6,593 bases of DNA from Gemmatimonadota bacterium (GCA_028287225.1 JAQBPZ010000245.1:1-6593), one strand, 5' to 3'; shown: positions 1-6,219, numbered from the stretch's first letter. A program made the numbers and translations. The notes: generated from the letters alone by a model not told the origin.

Positions 1-66
1 CGGCTCGGCCTGCCGCTCCTCGATCCCGCCTGCACGGAGGTGAAGGGCTGCGCCGCTCGGCCGTGA
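1..66 (+). CDS. 3' end of an unrecognised protein-coding gene (partial)
   Basis: The first 22 codons of frame 1 run open to a TGA at 64-66 and give a 21-residue tail that begins RLGLPLLDP and ends GCAARP. Nineteen of the 21 sense codons end in G or C, the same third-position bias as the confident genes in the window, which supports real coding in this frame. A strong hairpin begins five bases after the stop, as expected at the end of a + strand transcript. The tail contains two cysteines but no motif I can assign to a family, so no function is proposed. The gene body lies left of the window. The frame could be chance, since only 66 bases are visible. Confidence 0.45.
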   Translation, partial: RLGLPLLDPACTEVKGCAARP

Positions 67-70
67 GCGG

Positions 71-117
71 ATCACGCACCGGGCGACCAGTCGTGCTTCG
101 GCTGGTCGCCCCGTGAT
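71..117 (+). terminator. Strong GC hairpin after the left-edge gene; probable transcription terminator
   Basis: A perfect 10-bp stem is formed by GGGCGACCAG (81-90) and CTGGTCGCCC (102-111) around an 11-base loop. A further 6 bp pair outside it, ATCACG (71-76) with CGTGAT (112-117), with the four bases CACC bulged on the left side. It lies just downstream of the stop at 64-66. No T-tract follows on either strand, so it is not a textbook intrinsic terminator. It could act with Rho or protect a 3' end. Confidence 0.6.
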
Positions 118-357
118 GTGCAGTTGACCGCGATGCGGGACGGGGCTGGGCCGTTCAGAGAACGACAATTGCCGCGAATCAACTGCGCGAATAACTGCGA
201 ATCCCGTCCGCCGCTCGTGACAGATTCGCACTGATTCGCGCTCGCGATTCGCCTGATTGGTGTTCAACGCACCGGCCCAGGCGTCCCGCGCCGTGGACCA
301 GAAGTGTGACAGCTGTCCACCGGGCAAGGGGAACGTGTGTGGCCGAAGGCCGCGATG
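118..357. other. Non-coding stretch between two convergent genes
   Basis: This gap separates the + strand gene ending at 66 from the minus-strand gene ending at 358. Reading frames here overlap each other on both strands, lack family motifs and resemble chance frames in GC-rich DNA. It holds the inverted repeat at 174-252. Two weaker stem candidates near the 3' end of the minus-strand gene could help end that transcript: GGCC/GGCC with a 3-base loop at 341-351, and GTGGAC/GTCCAC at 293-298 and 315-320. Neither has a T-tract. I see no RNA gene or convincing promoter. Confidence 0.5.
174..252. repeat. 30-bp imperfect inverted repeat of GATTCGC units
   Basis: The left arm (174-203) carries GCGAATC at 174, GCGAATA at 187 and GCGAATC at 197. 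The right arm (223-252) carries GATTCGC at 223, 233 and 246. Unit spacings are 13 then 10 on the left and 10 then 13 on the right, so the arms are mirror images. Twenty-four of 30 positions pair, around a 19-base spacer (204-222). It could fold into a long hairpin in RNA from either strand, bind a dimeric protein at several sites, or be one copy of a dispersed repeat family. The sequence alone does not decide among these. Confidence 0.7.
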
Positions 358-1302
358 CTACCTGATGCGATTTCCGCCGGAACGGGGCATCGCTGCCTCG
401 GGTGGCCAGGCGAGCTGGAACACCCGCGGCCAGAGCTTGCCGGTCACCAGCAGGGTGCCCGCCGTGCTGTCGAACGCGATGCCGTTCGCGACGCCGCCGC
501 CGGCGTCGATCGCGTTGCGCTGGGATGCGGTGAAGCGCGACGACAGGCCGGCGAGGTCCACCCATCCGGTGACCTGCCCGGTGGCGGGATCGATGCGCGC
601 GATGAACGTCGTCTCATAGACGTTGGCCCACAGCTCGCCGCGGACCCATTCCAGCTCGTTCAGCGCCCACACGCGCCGGCCCGCTTCGGTGACGCGGAAT
701 CGGCGCAGCTCGCGAAACCCATCCGGGTCGATCACCCGGATCTCACTGCTGCCGTCGCTCATGTAGAGCAGCCGGCCGTTCGAGGCGAGCCCCCAGCCCT
801 CGCCCTCGTAGTGGAACGAATCCACCGGCGCGAGCGTGGCGATGTCGTACACGCGGCCGAGTCCCCCCTTCCATGTGAGCTGGTAGAGGCGGGCGCCCAC
901 GGCGGCGATCCCCTCGCCGAAGTCGGAAGCGGGCAGCGCGACCTGCCGTCGCGGCGCGAGCGTGGCGGTGTCCAGCTCCCTGATGCGGGAGCGCCCCTCC
1001 AGACCGGTGCTCTCGAACACGCGGCCCTCGTGAAAGAGCAGCCCCTGCGTGTACGCGGTGGTGTCATGCGCCCAGGTGCGCACGACGCTCGGCTGGAGGC
1101 GGGGAGTGGACGCGCTGAACGGGACCTCGGGCGGCTTCGCGTCGGCATTCGTCCCACCCTGCGGCATCAGGGCCGGCAGGATCGTGCTCCGGCCGCCGTC
1201 CGACGCCGACTCGGCGTCGCGCGCGCAGGCGGCGAGGGCGAGCGTGCCGGCAAGGGCGAGGCGGAGAGGTGTTCGCGCAGTCGGGAACGGGCCGAGCGTC
1301 AT
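358..1302 (-). CDS. Glutaminyl-peptide cyclotransferase, plant/bacterial beta-propeller type, lipoprotein
   Basis: Predicted to convert N-terminal glutamine of exported peptides or proteins to pyroglutamate. The 314-residue product starts with a lipoprotein signal: basic start, hydrophobic stretch 13-25, lipobox LAAC with Cys26. An Ala/Pro/Ser-rich linker runs to about residue 72, followed by the five-bladed propeller domain (about 74-298). Family motifs in order are YTQG (84-87), ESTG (97-100), FGEG (128-131), QLTW (141-144), GEGWG (167-171), MSDG (181-184), LNELE (214-218), ANVY (226-229) and VTGK (286-289). By spacing against papaya cyclotransferase, Gln86, Glu130, Trp144, Trp170, Asn215 and Lys289 match active-site positions. 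Tyr84 and Tyr229 stand where Phe22 and Trp169 are expected. The ATG at 1302 is chosen because AAGGA lies four bases upstream and the lipobox follows; 103 further open codons upstream look non-coding. It is transcribed divergently from the kinase operon. Confidence 0.93.
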   Translation of the reverse strand: MTLGPFPTARTPLRLALAGTLALAACARDAESASDGGRSTILPALMPQGGTNADAKPPEVPFSASTPRLQPSVVRTWAHDTTAYTQGLLFHEGRVFESTGLEGRSRIRELDTATLAPRRQVALPASDFGEGIAAVGARLYQLTWKGGLGRVYDIATLAPVDSFHYEGEGWGLASNGRLLYMSDGSSEIRVIDPDGFRELRRFRVTEAGRRVWALNELEWVRGELWANVYETTFIARIDPATGQVTGWVDLAGLSSRFTASQRNAIDAGGGVANGIAFDSTAGTLLVTGKLWPRVFQLAWPPEAAMPRSGGNRIR

Positions 1303-1459
1303 GACGTCCTTCGTCGGTGGGTGGGAGAGCGTCGTTTCAACGTGCCGCCCGCATGTCGTTCGCGCAACGGCCCGGCGGCGGCCCAGTGCATCGTCTCGCC
1401 GGGCTGGCGCCCGCGGCGCTGCACCACGAAGATTGGCAGGTGACGACGCCGCCCTTCCC
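1303..1459. promoter_or_regulatory. Divergent intergenic region expected to hold two promoters
   Basis: The region separates the divergent starts of the cyclotransferase and the kinase, so promoters for both should lie here or just inside the neighbours. I find no sigma-70 pair with a good -10 element: TTGAAA reads on the minus strand at 1340-1335, but no matching -10 follows at 17 bp. On the + strand, GGAAC (1284-1288, inside the cyclotransferase start) and CGTC (1305-1308) are separated by 16 bases, the arrangement common at ECF promoters. Its use here is speculative. Confidence 0.35.
1307..1311 (-). promoter_or_regulatory. Ribosome binding site deciding the cyclotransferase start
   Basis: On the minus strand this reads AAGGA, four bases before the ATG at 1302-1300. 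It fixes the start at the methionine that begins the lipoprotein signal, over the longer open frame reaching back to 1611. Confidence 0.75.
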
Positions 1460-4288
1460 GTGATCCCTCCCGACCCGCGCGTGCGCCTGCGCGACGACTG
1501 GCATCGGCTGGAGCCGCTCCTCGACGCCGTGCTCGATGCGCCCGAAGACGCGCGGCCGGCACGCATCGCGGAGCTGAGCGGCGACGACGCCGCGCTGCGT
1601 GCGCACCTCACGCAGCTCGTGCTGGACTGCGGCCGCCCGTATCCGCTGCTCGATCAGCCGGCCGCGGAACGCTTTCCCGACCTCTTCGCGGGCGACGACA
1701 CGCCGTATCCCGTCTCCCTCACCGAGCGATACCGCCCGGTGCGCGAGCTCGGGCACGGCGGCATGGCCGTGGTCTACCTGGCGCGCGACGAGAAGCACTC
1801 GCGCGACGTGGCGGTGAAGGTGATTCGCCGCGAGCTCGCCGCCGCGCTCGGCCGCGAGCGCTTCCTGCGCGAGATCGCCATCGTGTCCGGTCTTCGCCAC
1901 CCGCACGTCGTGCCGCTGTTCGACTCCGGCGAGGCGGACGGCGCCCTGTACTACGTGATGCCGTACGAGGAGGGCGATTCCCTTCGCGATCGGCTCCACC
2001 GTGACGGCGCGCTCGCGATCGCGACCGCGGTCGGCATCCTGACGGAGGTGTGCGGCGCGCTCGCGTTCGCGCACGGGCGCGGCATCGTGCACCGCGACGT
2101 GAAGCCGGAGAACATCCTCCTCGTCGGTGAGCACGCGACGGTCACGGACTTCGGCATCGCGCTGGTGGCGTCGGCGCCGGCGGAACGCGAGGCCGCCGCG
2201 GCCGGCACCGCGATCGGCACGCCCGCCTACATGAGCCCCGAGCAGATCCGCGGCGATCCGCACGTCGATCACCGGACGGACATCTACGCGGTCGGGGTGG
2301 TGGCGTACGAGATGCTCGCCGGCGTCCGGCCGTTCGTCGCGGCGTTGCCGGACGACCTCGCGGACATCCCGATGCAGCGGCCGCCGGCGATCGCCGAGCG
2401 CAGGCCCGAGGTGCCGCCCGCGCTCGCGGCGATCGTCGCGCGCTGCCTGGAGAGGCGTCCCGAGGACCGCTGGCAGAGTGTGGACGAGCTGCTCGTGCGC
2501 CTGCGGGGAGTGGCGTCCGCGGACGCGCAGCCGAACGCCCGCCGTCGTACGCGAACGATCGCCGTGGCTGGCGCCCTCGCGCTCCTGCTCGTCGTCGCGG
2601 CCGAGTGGTCGCGTCGCCATGCCGTGGGCACGGAGTGGCGGAACCCGCTCGCGGATGCCCGCGTCGAGCGGATCACGGATCTGCCGGGATCCGAGGTGGA
2701 CGCCGCGATCTCCGCGGACGGCCGGCACGCCGCATTCCTGGCGGACAGCGCGGGGCGGTTCGATGCGTACGTCACGCAGATCGGCAGCGGCCACTTCGTG
2801 AACCTCACCGGCGCACGCGTTCCCGAGCTGTTCAACGAGGACGTTCGCAACATCGGCTTCACGCCGGACGGGAAGCAGGTCTGGCTCCGCACCGCCAGCA
2901 TCGGGCAGACGCCGCACGTCTCGCTCGTGCCCTCGGCGGGTGGAGTACTGAAGACCTTTCTCGACCGCGCCGTGATGGTCGCCTGGTCGCCGGACGGCAG
3001 GCGGGTGGCATATCACGAGGGGGGCGAGGACCCGATCTACGTCGCGGGCCCCCTCGGCGAGCACCCGCGGCGGATCTTTACCGCGGGCAAGGGCCGTCAC
3101 TCGCACTACCTCTCCTGGTCGCCGGATGGCAGCAGCATCTATTTCGCGAACGGAGTGCCGCCGTCGGACATGGACATCTGGCGCGTTCCGGCGGACGGCG
3201 GCGTGGCCGAGCGGATCACGCACCACAATGCCGGCGTCGCCTATCCGGTGATGCTGGATGATCGCACCCTGCTGTACGTGACGACTGCCGAGGACGGCAC
3301 GGGTCCCTGGCTCTACGCGCTCGACGTGAACGAGCGCGTCCCGCGCCGCATCTCCGCGGGTGTCGAGCATACCCTCTCCCTCTCCGCCTCCGCACACGTT
3401 GCTGGCCGAGCGCGCCGACTCGTGACCACGGTGTCCAATCCGACCGGCGCGCTGTGGTCGGTCTCCATCGCGCCGACGGTGGCGGACGAGGGCGACGTTA
3501 CGCGCATGGCGCACATCCCCACCGCGCGTGCGCAGGCGCCGCGCTTCGCCCCGGACGGATCGCTCTTCTACCTCGCGTCACGCAGCGGCGCGGACGGGCT
3601 GTGGAAGCTCGAGCGCGGCGTGGCACGCGAGCTGTGGGATGCGCGCGAGGGCGCGGTCGCCGGCCCGCCGAGCGTCTCGCCCGACGGACGAACCGTGTGC
3701 GCGCCCGTGCGAAGGCAGCAGCGCTCGCGTCTCGAGTGCACCGGTACCGACGGCACCGGGCGGCGGGTACTGGCTGAATCGCTCGACGTGCGCGGCGCCG
3801 GTTCGTGGTCGCCCGACGGCGCATGGATCGCGATCGCGGCGCAGGACAGCGTGGGCGTCCGGGTGTATCGGATCCCCGTTGCGGGCGGGCCGCCGGTGAA
3901 CCTCGTGGCCACGGTGTCGTCGAACCCGCTGTGGTCCCCCGATGGCACGTTCATCCTCTACTCCGGCACCCCCAGCGCGCGCGTCGCGCCCGTTTTCGCC
4001 ATCACGCCCGAGGGACGTCCGCACCCGATGCCGGCGCTCTTCGTCGACCGCCTCGGCGACAGCTATCGATTCCTGCCGGGAGGGCGCCAGCTCGTGGTGA
4101 AGCAGGGCGGCTTCCGTCGCCAGGACTTCTTCAGCTTCGATCTGGCGACCGGCGCGCAGCGGCAGCTCACGCGGCTTCGGCACGGCGATCCGCTGTGGCA
4201 CTTCGACATCTCGCCCGACGGCCGCCGCATCCTCTTCGCACGGGTGAACGAGCACGCGGACGTGGTGCTGCTCGAGCTGCCGCGATGA
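1460..4288 (+). CDS. Membrane Ser/Thr protein kinase with C-terminal PD40/TolB-like beta-propellers
   Basis: A Hanks-type kinase fused through one membrane segment to a large propeller domain, 942 residues from the GTG at 1460. Residues 12-70 are a helical N-terminal region typical of such kinases in these phyla. The kinase domain (about 91-350) shows the Gly-rich loop LGHGGMAVVY (97-106), Lys120 in VAVK, helix-C Glu138, HRDVKPEN (211-218; Asp213, Lys215, Asn218), DFG (230-232), GTPAYMSPEQ (253-262) and Asp274. It is an RD kinase with Thr250 and Thr254 in the activation loop, and no key residue is missing. A membrane helix (about 367-382) is flanked by Arg. The rest (about 405-942) has ten clear S/A/T-PDG-like turns about 44 residues apart, probably 12 blades. 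The kinase should be cytoplasmic and the propeller outside. The start is uncertain: GTG 1460 has only a distant AGG; TTG 1433 and GTG 1481 are in frame. Its TGA overlaps the sigma factor ATG, so the two are probably cotranscribed and translationally coupled. Confidence 0.93.
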   Translation: MIPPDPRVRLRDDWHRLEPLLDAVLDAPEDARPARIAELSGDDAALRAHLTQLVLDCGRPYPLLDQPAAERFPDLFAGDDTPYPVSLTERYRPVRELGHGGMAVVYLARDEKHSRDVAVKVIRRELAAALGRERFLREIAIVSGLRHPHVVPLFDSGEADGALYYVMPYEEGDSLRDRLHRDGALAIATAVGILTEVCGALAFAHGRGIVHRDVKPENILLVGEHATVTDFGIALVASAPAEREAAAAGTAIGTPAYMSPEQIRGDPHVDHRTDIYAVGVVAYEMLAGVRPFVAALPDDLADIPMQRPPAIAERRPEVPPALAAIVARCLERRPEDRWQSVDELLVRLRGVASADAQPNARRRTRTIAVAGALALLLVVAAEWSRRHAVGTEWRNPLADARVERITDLPGSEVDAAISADGRHAAFLADSAGRFDAYVTQIGSGHFVNLTGARVPELFNEDVRNIGFTPDGKQVWLRTASIGQTPHVSLVPSAGGVLKTFLDRAVMVAWSPDGRRVAYHEGGEDPIYVAGPLGEHPRRIFTAGKGRHSHYLSWSPDGSSIYFANGVPPSDMDIWRVPADGGVAERITHHNAGVAYPVMLDDRTLLYVTTAEDGTGPWLYALDVNERVPRRISAGVEHTLSLSASAHVAGRARRLVTTVSNPTGALWSVSIAPTVADEGDVTRMAHIPTARAQAPRFAPDGSLFYLASRSGADGLWKLERGVARELWDAREGAVAGPPSVSPDGRTVCAPVRRQQRSRLECTGTDGTGRRVLAESLDVRGAGSWSPDGAWIAIAAQDSVGVRVYRIPVAGGPPVNLVATVSSNPLWSPDGTFILYSGTPSARVAPVFAITPEGRPHPMPALFVDRLGDSYRFLPGGRQLVVKQGGFRRQDFFSFDLATGAQRQLTRLRHGDPLWHFDISPDGRRILFARVNEHADVVLLELPR

Positions 4289-4839
4289 CGTCGTCGCCCG
4301 CGAGTGACCTGCTGGCCGCCCTCCGCACGGACAGCCGCGTGCCGCTGGACGAGCTCCTGCCGCTCGTCTACGGCGAGCTGCGCACCATTGCGCACCGACA
4401 GCTCGCCGCGCGATCCGGCGGCACGCTCCAGACCACGGGGCTGGTGCACGAGGCGTGGCTCAGGCTGGTGGACGGCTCGCGCGCGAACGACCGCGATCGC
4501 GCCCATTTCCTGGCCCTTGCCTCGCTCGCGATGCGGCACGTGCTGCTGGACCGGGCCAAGGCGCGCGTGGCGCTCAAGCGCGGCGGCGTGCAGCAGCGCG
4601 TCACGCTCGACGAGGAGCAGCTGCCCGCCGGCGAGCAGCCCGAGGCGCTGATCCAGCTCCACGAGGCGCTGACCAGGCTGGCGGAGTTCCAGCCGCGCCT
4701 CGCGAAGGTCGTGGAGTGCCGCTTCTTCGGCGGCCTGACCGAGGAGGAGATCGCCGCGGCGCTCGACATCACCGTGCGCACCGTGCAGCGCGACTGGGCC
4801 AAGGCGCGCGTGCTGCTGCGGGAGGAGCTGGAGTCGTGA
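4285..4839 (+). CDS. ECF-family RNA polymerase sigma factor (Acidobacteria/Planctomycetes type)
   Basis: Directs RNA polymerase to a specific promoter set; the likely output of the kinase upstream. The product has 184 residues. Region 2 (about 20-95) shows LPLVYGELRTIA (25-36), GLVHEAWLRLV (52-62), HFLALASLAMRHVLLD (74-89) and a basic AKARVALKRGG stretch (91-101). Region 4 (about 125-182) shows VVECRFFGGLTEEEIA (142-157) and the helix-turn-helix LDITVRTVQRDWAKAR (160-175). These match the ECF family whose members usually read PTxLVHEAYLRL and RFFGGLSxEEIA. In region 2.2, the acidic DAED-like segment of ordinary ECF factors is replaced by LQTTGL, with Thr50 and Thr51. No anti-sigma gene is adjacent. 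The ATG overlaps the kinase stop as ATGA, with only a weak GAG eight bases upstream, so translation probably depends on the kinase. The target promoters are unknown. Confidence 0.95.
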   Translation: MTSSPASDLLAALRTDSRVPLDELLPLVYGELRTIAHRQLAARSGGTLQTTGLVHEAWLRLVDGSRANDRDRAHFLALASLAMRHVLLDRAKARVALKRGGVQQRVTLDEEQLPAGEQPEALIQLHEALTRLAEFQPRLAKVVECRFFGGLTEEEIAAALDITVRTVQRDWAKARVLLREELES

Positions 4840-4841
4840 GC

Positions 4842-4870
4842 CTGCCCCGCGTCGCATCGGCGCGGGGCAG
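4842..4870. terminator. GC hairpin between convergent genes; probable bidirectional terminator
   Basis: CTGCCCCGCG (4842-4851) pairs perfectly with CGCGGGGCAG (4861-4870) around a 9-base loop. It begins two bases after the sigma factor stop and ends 19 bases before the haloperoxidase stop on the other strand, filling most of the 50-bp gap. There is no T-tract on either side, as at the hairpin after the left-edge gene. Confidence 0.65.
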
Positions 4871-4889
4871 CCAGCACGAGTCGGGACGG

Positions 4890-6068
4890 CTAGTTGAGCG
4901 ACCCCGTGAGGGCGATCGCGGCGACCGCGCGCCCCATGTCGCGGCCGGCGTCGCAGTCGAACCGGAAGTGGATGCCGCCGTAGACGCGGGACATTCCCGC
5001 TTCCTCCACCAGCGCGTCGAGCTTCGCCTTCTCCTTTGGCAGCGCCGCCGCCACCACGCCGAAGAAGGCGCCGGTCATGCACGAGTGGCCCGAGGGATAC
5101 GAGGGATGGTTCGGCAGGGCGATGGCCATCGTGATCTTCGAGTCGGCCTGCGTCGGGCGCGGATACCAGTACGTGAACTTGGAGTCCCAGCAGGCGATCT
5201 GCGCATCGAAGGCCGCGGCGTTCGCGACCGCGAGGATCCGTGCGGCCTCCAGCTCCGTTGGATGATTCTGCCGGATCAGGCTGTCGGCGATGAGGTTGAG
5301 CGCGCCCGCCGTGAAGGTCCCGCTGTTGGTGTTCCAGCTGATCGCGGTGGCGGTCTGCGCCGCCGTGCGCGTATCCGCGATCTGGCGCACCTCGGCAAGG
5401 GCCGTGAGGAACGCGGCCGAGCCCACTGCCGGCGGCGCCGGGGCGCGCACCTGGCCCGGGGAGCTGAGGAAGAACGGCCGGGTGCCGTAGACGGAGCGCA
5501 CGACCGCCGCGGAGGACGACACCCACTTGTCCGCGCCCACGGGCGGCGCGCCCGGTGAGGCGGTGAGGTAGTTGTCCGAGGCCGCCTGTGTCATCGCGGC
5601 GACGCCGACCGCCCGGCCGAGCGTCTCGCCCGCGGCGAGGTCGTCCTTCGCCTGCGACGGGAGCGCTGGCAGCGCGCGATCGGCGGTGAGGGCCGCCTCG
5701 GTGGTGGCGACGTCGAGCGGGAAGAATGCGTTCAGGACGGCGACCGACGCGCCCCCGACAGCCGCGGGGATCGAGGGCGGGGCGGCCTCGCCTGCCCGGC
5801 TCTGCGCCGCGGCGACCGCGCGCAGCTGCGCAATGGAGAGATAGGTGAGGATGCGGCTCACCGCCGCCTGTCCGTTGCTCGTCGGCTGCCGCGCCACGAC
5901 GAGCGCGACGGCGCGCTGGTTCCAGCGTGCGCTGGCGCTGACGCGCAGGGAGTCGGGCGTCACCTCGAACGGCGCGACGGGGTTCGGCGTGAGGTCGCCG
6001 CAGGCGATGCCGACGGCGGCGGCGATCAGGATGCACGCGAGCAGGAGCTTCTGGGTGGAGCGGGTCAT
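4890..6068 (-). CDS. Vanadium-dependent haloperoxidase / PAP2-family phosphatase, lipoprotein
   Basis: A PAP2-superfamily enzyme that either oxidises halides with peroxide using vanadate or hydrolyses phosphate esters; the sequence cannot separate these. The 392-residue product begins with a signal peptide, hydrophobic 8-22, and lipobox GIAC with Cys23, so it is likely an anchored extracytoplasmic lipoprotein. Residues 40-290 are mostly alpha-helical and Ala-rich. The three catalytic motifs follow: KFTYWYPRP (297-305; Lys297, Arg304), PSYPSGHS (322-329; Ser326, Gly327, His328) and SRVYGGIHFRFDCDAG (360-375; Arg361, His367). The Lys-to-Arg spacing of 7 and Arg-to-His spacing of 6 equal those of fungal vanadium chloroperoxidase, and all vanadate ligands are present. 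The third motif resembles bacterial haloperoxidase-like proteins more than classical lipid phosphatases. The ATG at 6068 has GAGGA four bases upstream; a GTG nine codons earlier lacks a site. It converges on the sigma factor gene and lies 151 bp downstream of the FabZ-like gene. Confidence 0.9.
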   Translation of the reverse strand: MTRSTQKLLLACILIAAAVGIACGDLTPNPVAPFEVTPDSLRVSASARWNQRAVALVVARQPTSNGQAAVSRILTYLSIAQLRAVAAAQSRAGEAAPPSIPAAVGGASVAVLNAFFPLDVATTEAALTADRALPALPSQAKDDLAAGETLGRAVGVAAMTQAASDNYLTASPGAPPVGADKWVSSSAAVVRSVYGTRPFFLSSPGQVRAPAPPAVGSAAFLTALAEVRQIADTRTAAQTATAISWNTNSGTFTAGALNLIADSLIRQNHPTELEAARILAVANAAAFDAQIACWDSKFTYWYPRPTQADSKITMAIALPNHPSYPSGHSCMTGAFFGVVAAALPKEKAKLDALVEEAGMSRVYGGIHFRFDCDAGRDMGRAVAAIALTGSLN

Positions 6069-6072
6069 GGGA

Positions 6073-6077
6073 TCCTC
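6073..6077 (-). promoter_or_regulatory. Ribosome binding site deciding the haloperoxidase start
   Basis: On the minus strand this reads GAGGA, four bases before the ATG at 6068-6066. It favours this ATG over the in-frame GTG at 6095-6093, which has no comparable site. The resulting N-terminus (MTRSTQK then a hydrophobic run) is a normal lipoprotein signal. Confidence 0.7.
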
Positions 6078-6219
6078 GGAGAAGGGTGGCTTCACCGGGG
6101 ATACCGACGAACGGCTCCGAAACCCGACATTCCGGGTCGCACGGCCTTTCGCGTGGCGCCGTCGCCTACGCCGCAGCCCTCAGCTTCCGCTTCGATGGAC
6201 CGGCGGCTGCGGCGGCGCC

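Noticed and set aside
179..619. Short open frames of 120-128 codons on both strands
   Set aside because: They overlap each other, the inverted repeat and the end of the cyclotransferase gene; Arg-rich composition and no motif.
1312..1340. Minus-strand sigma-70 promoter with -35 TTGAAA for the cyclotransferase
   Set aside because: No acceptable -10 element occurs at 16-18 bp; the box also lies so near the ribosome binding site that the leader would be almost absent.
337..1443. 368-codon + strand open frame
   Set aside because: It is the antisense shadow of the cyclotransferase gene; no ribosome binding site and no recognisable domain.
1049..1459. N-terminal extension of the kinase reading frame by 137 codons
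   Set aside because: It runs antisense through the signal peptide and start of the well-supported cyclotransferase, is Arg/Ala-rich low-complexity sequence, and has no family match; kinases of this type begin shortly before the W-x-R-L-E-type helix.
1337..3514. 725-codon open frame on the minus strand
   Set aside because: It lies opposite the kinase gene, is rich in Arg, His, Asp and Val as expected for an antisense shadow in GC-rich DNA, and shows no domain motif.
4063..6036. 657-codon open frame on the minus strand
   Set aside because: It overlaps the haloperoxidase in another frame on the same strand and lies antisense to the sigma factor and the kinase end. Its composition is Arg/Gly-rich without motifs, while the haloperoxidase frame has all catalytic signatures.
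6122..6137. Small stem ACCCG/CGGGT between the FabZ-like gene and the haloperoxidase
   Set aside because: Only 5 bp with a 6-base loop, no T-tract; expected by chance in GC-rich DNA and too weak to call a terminator or riboswitch.
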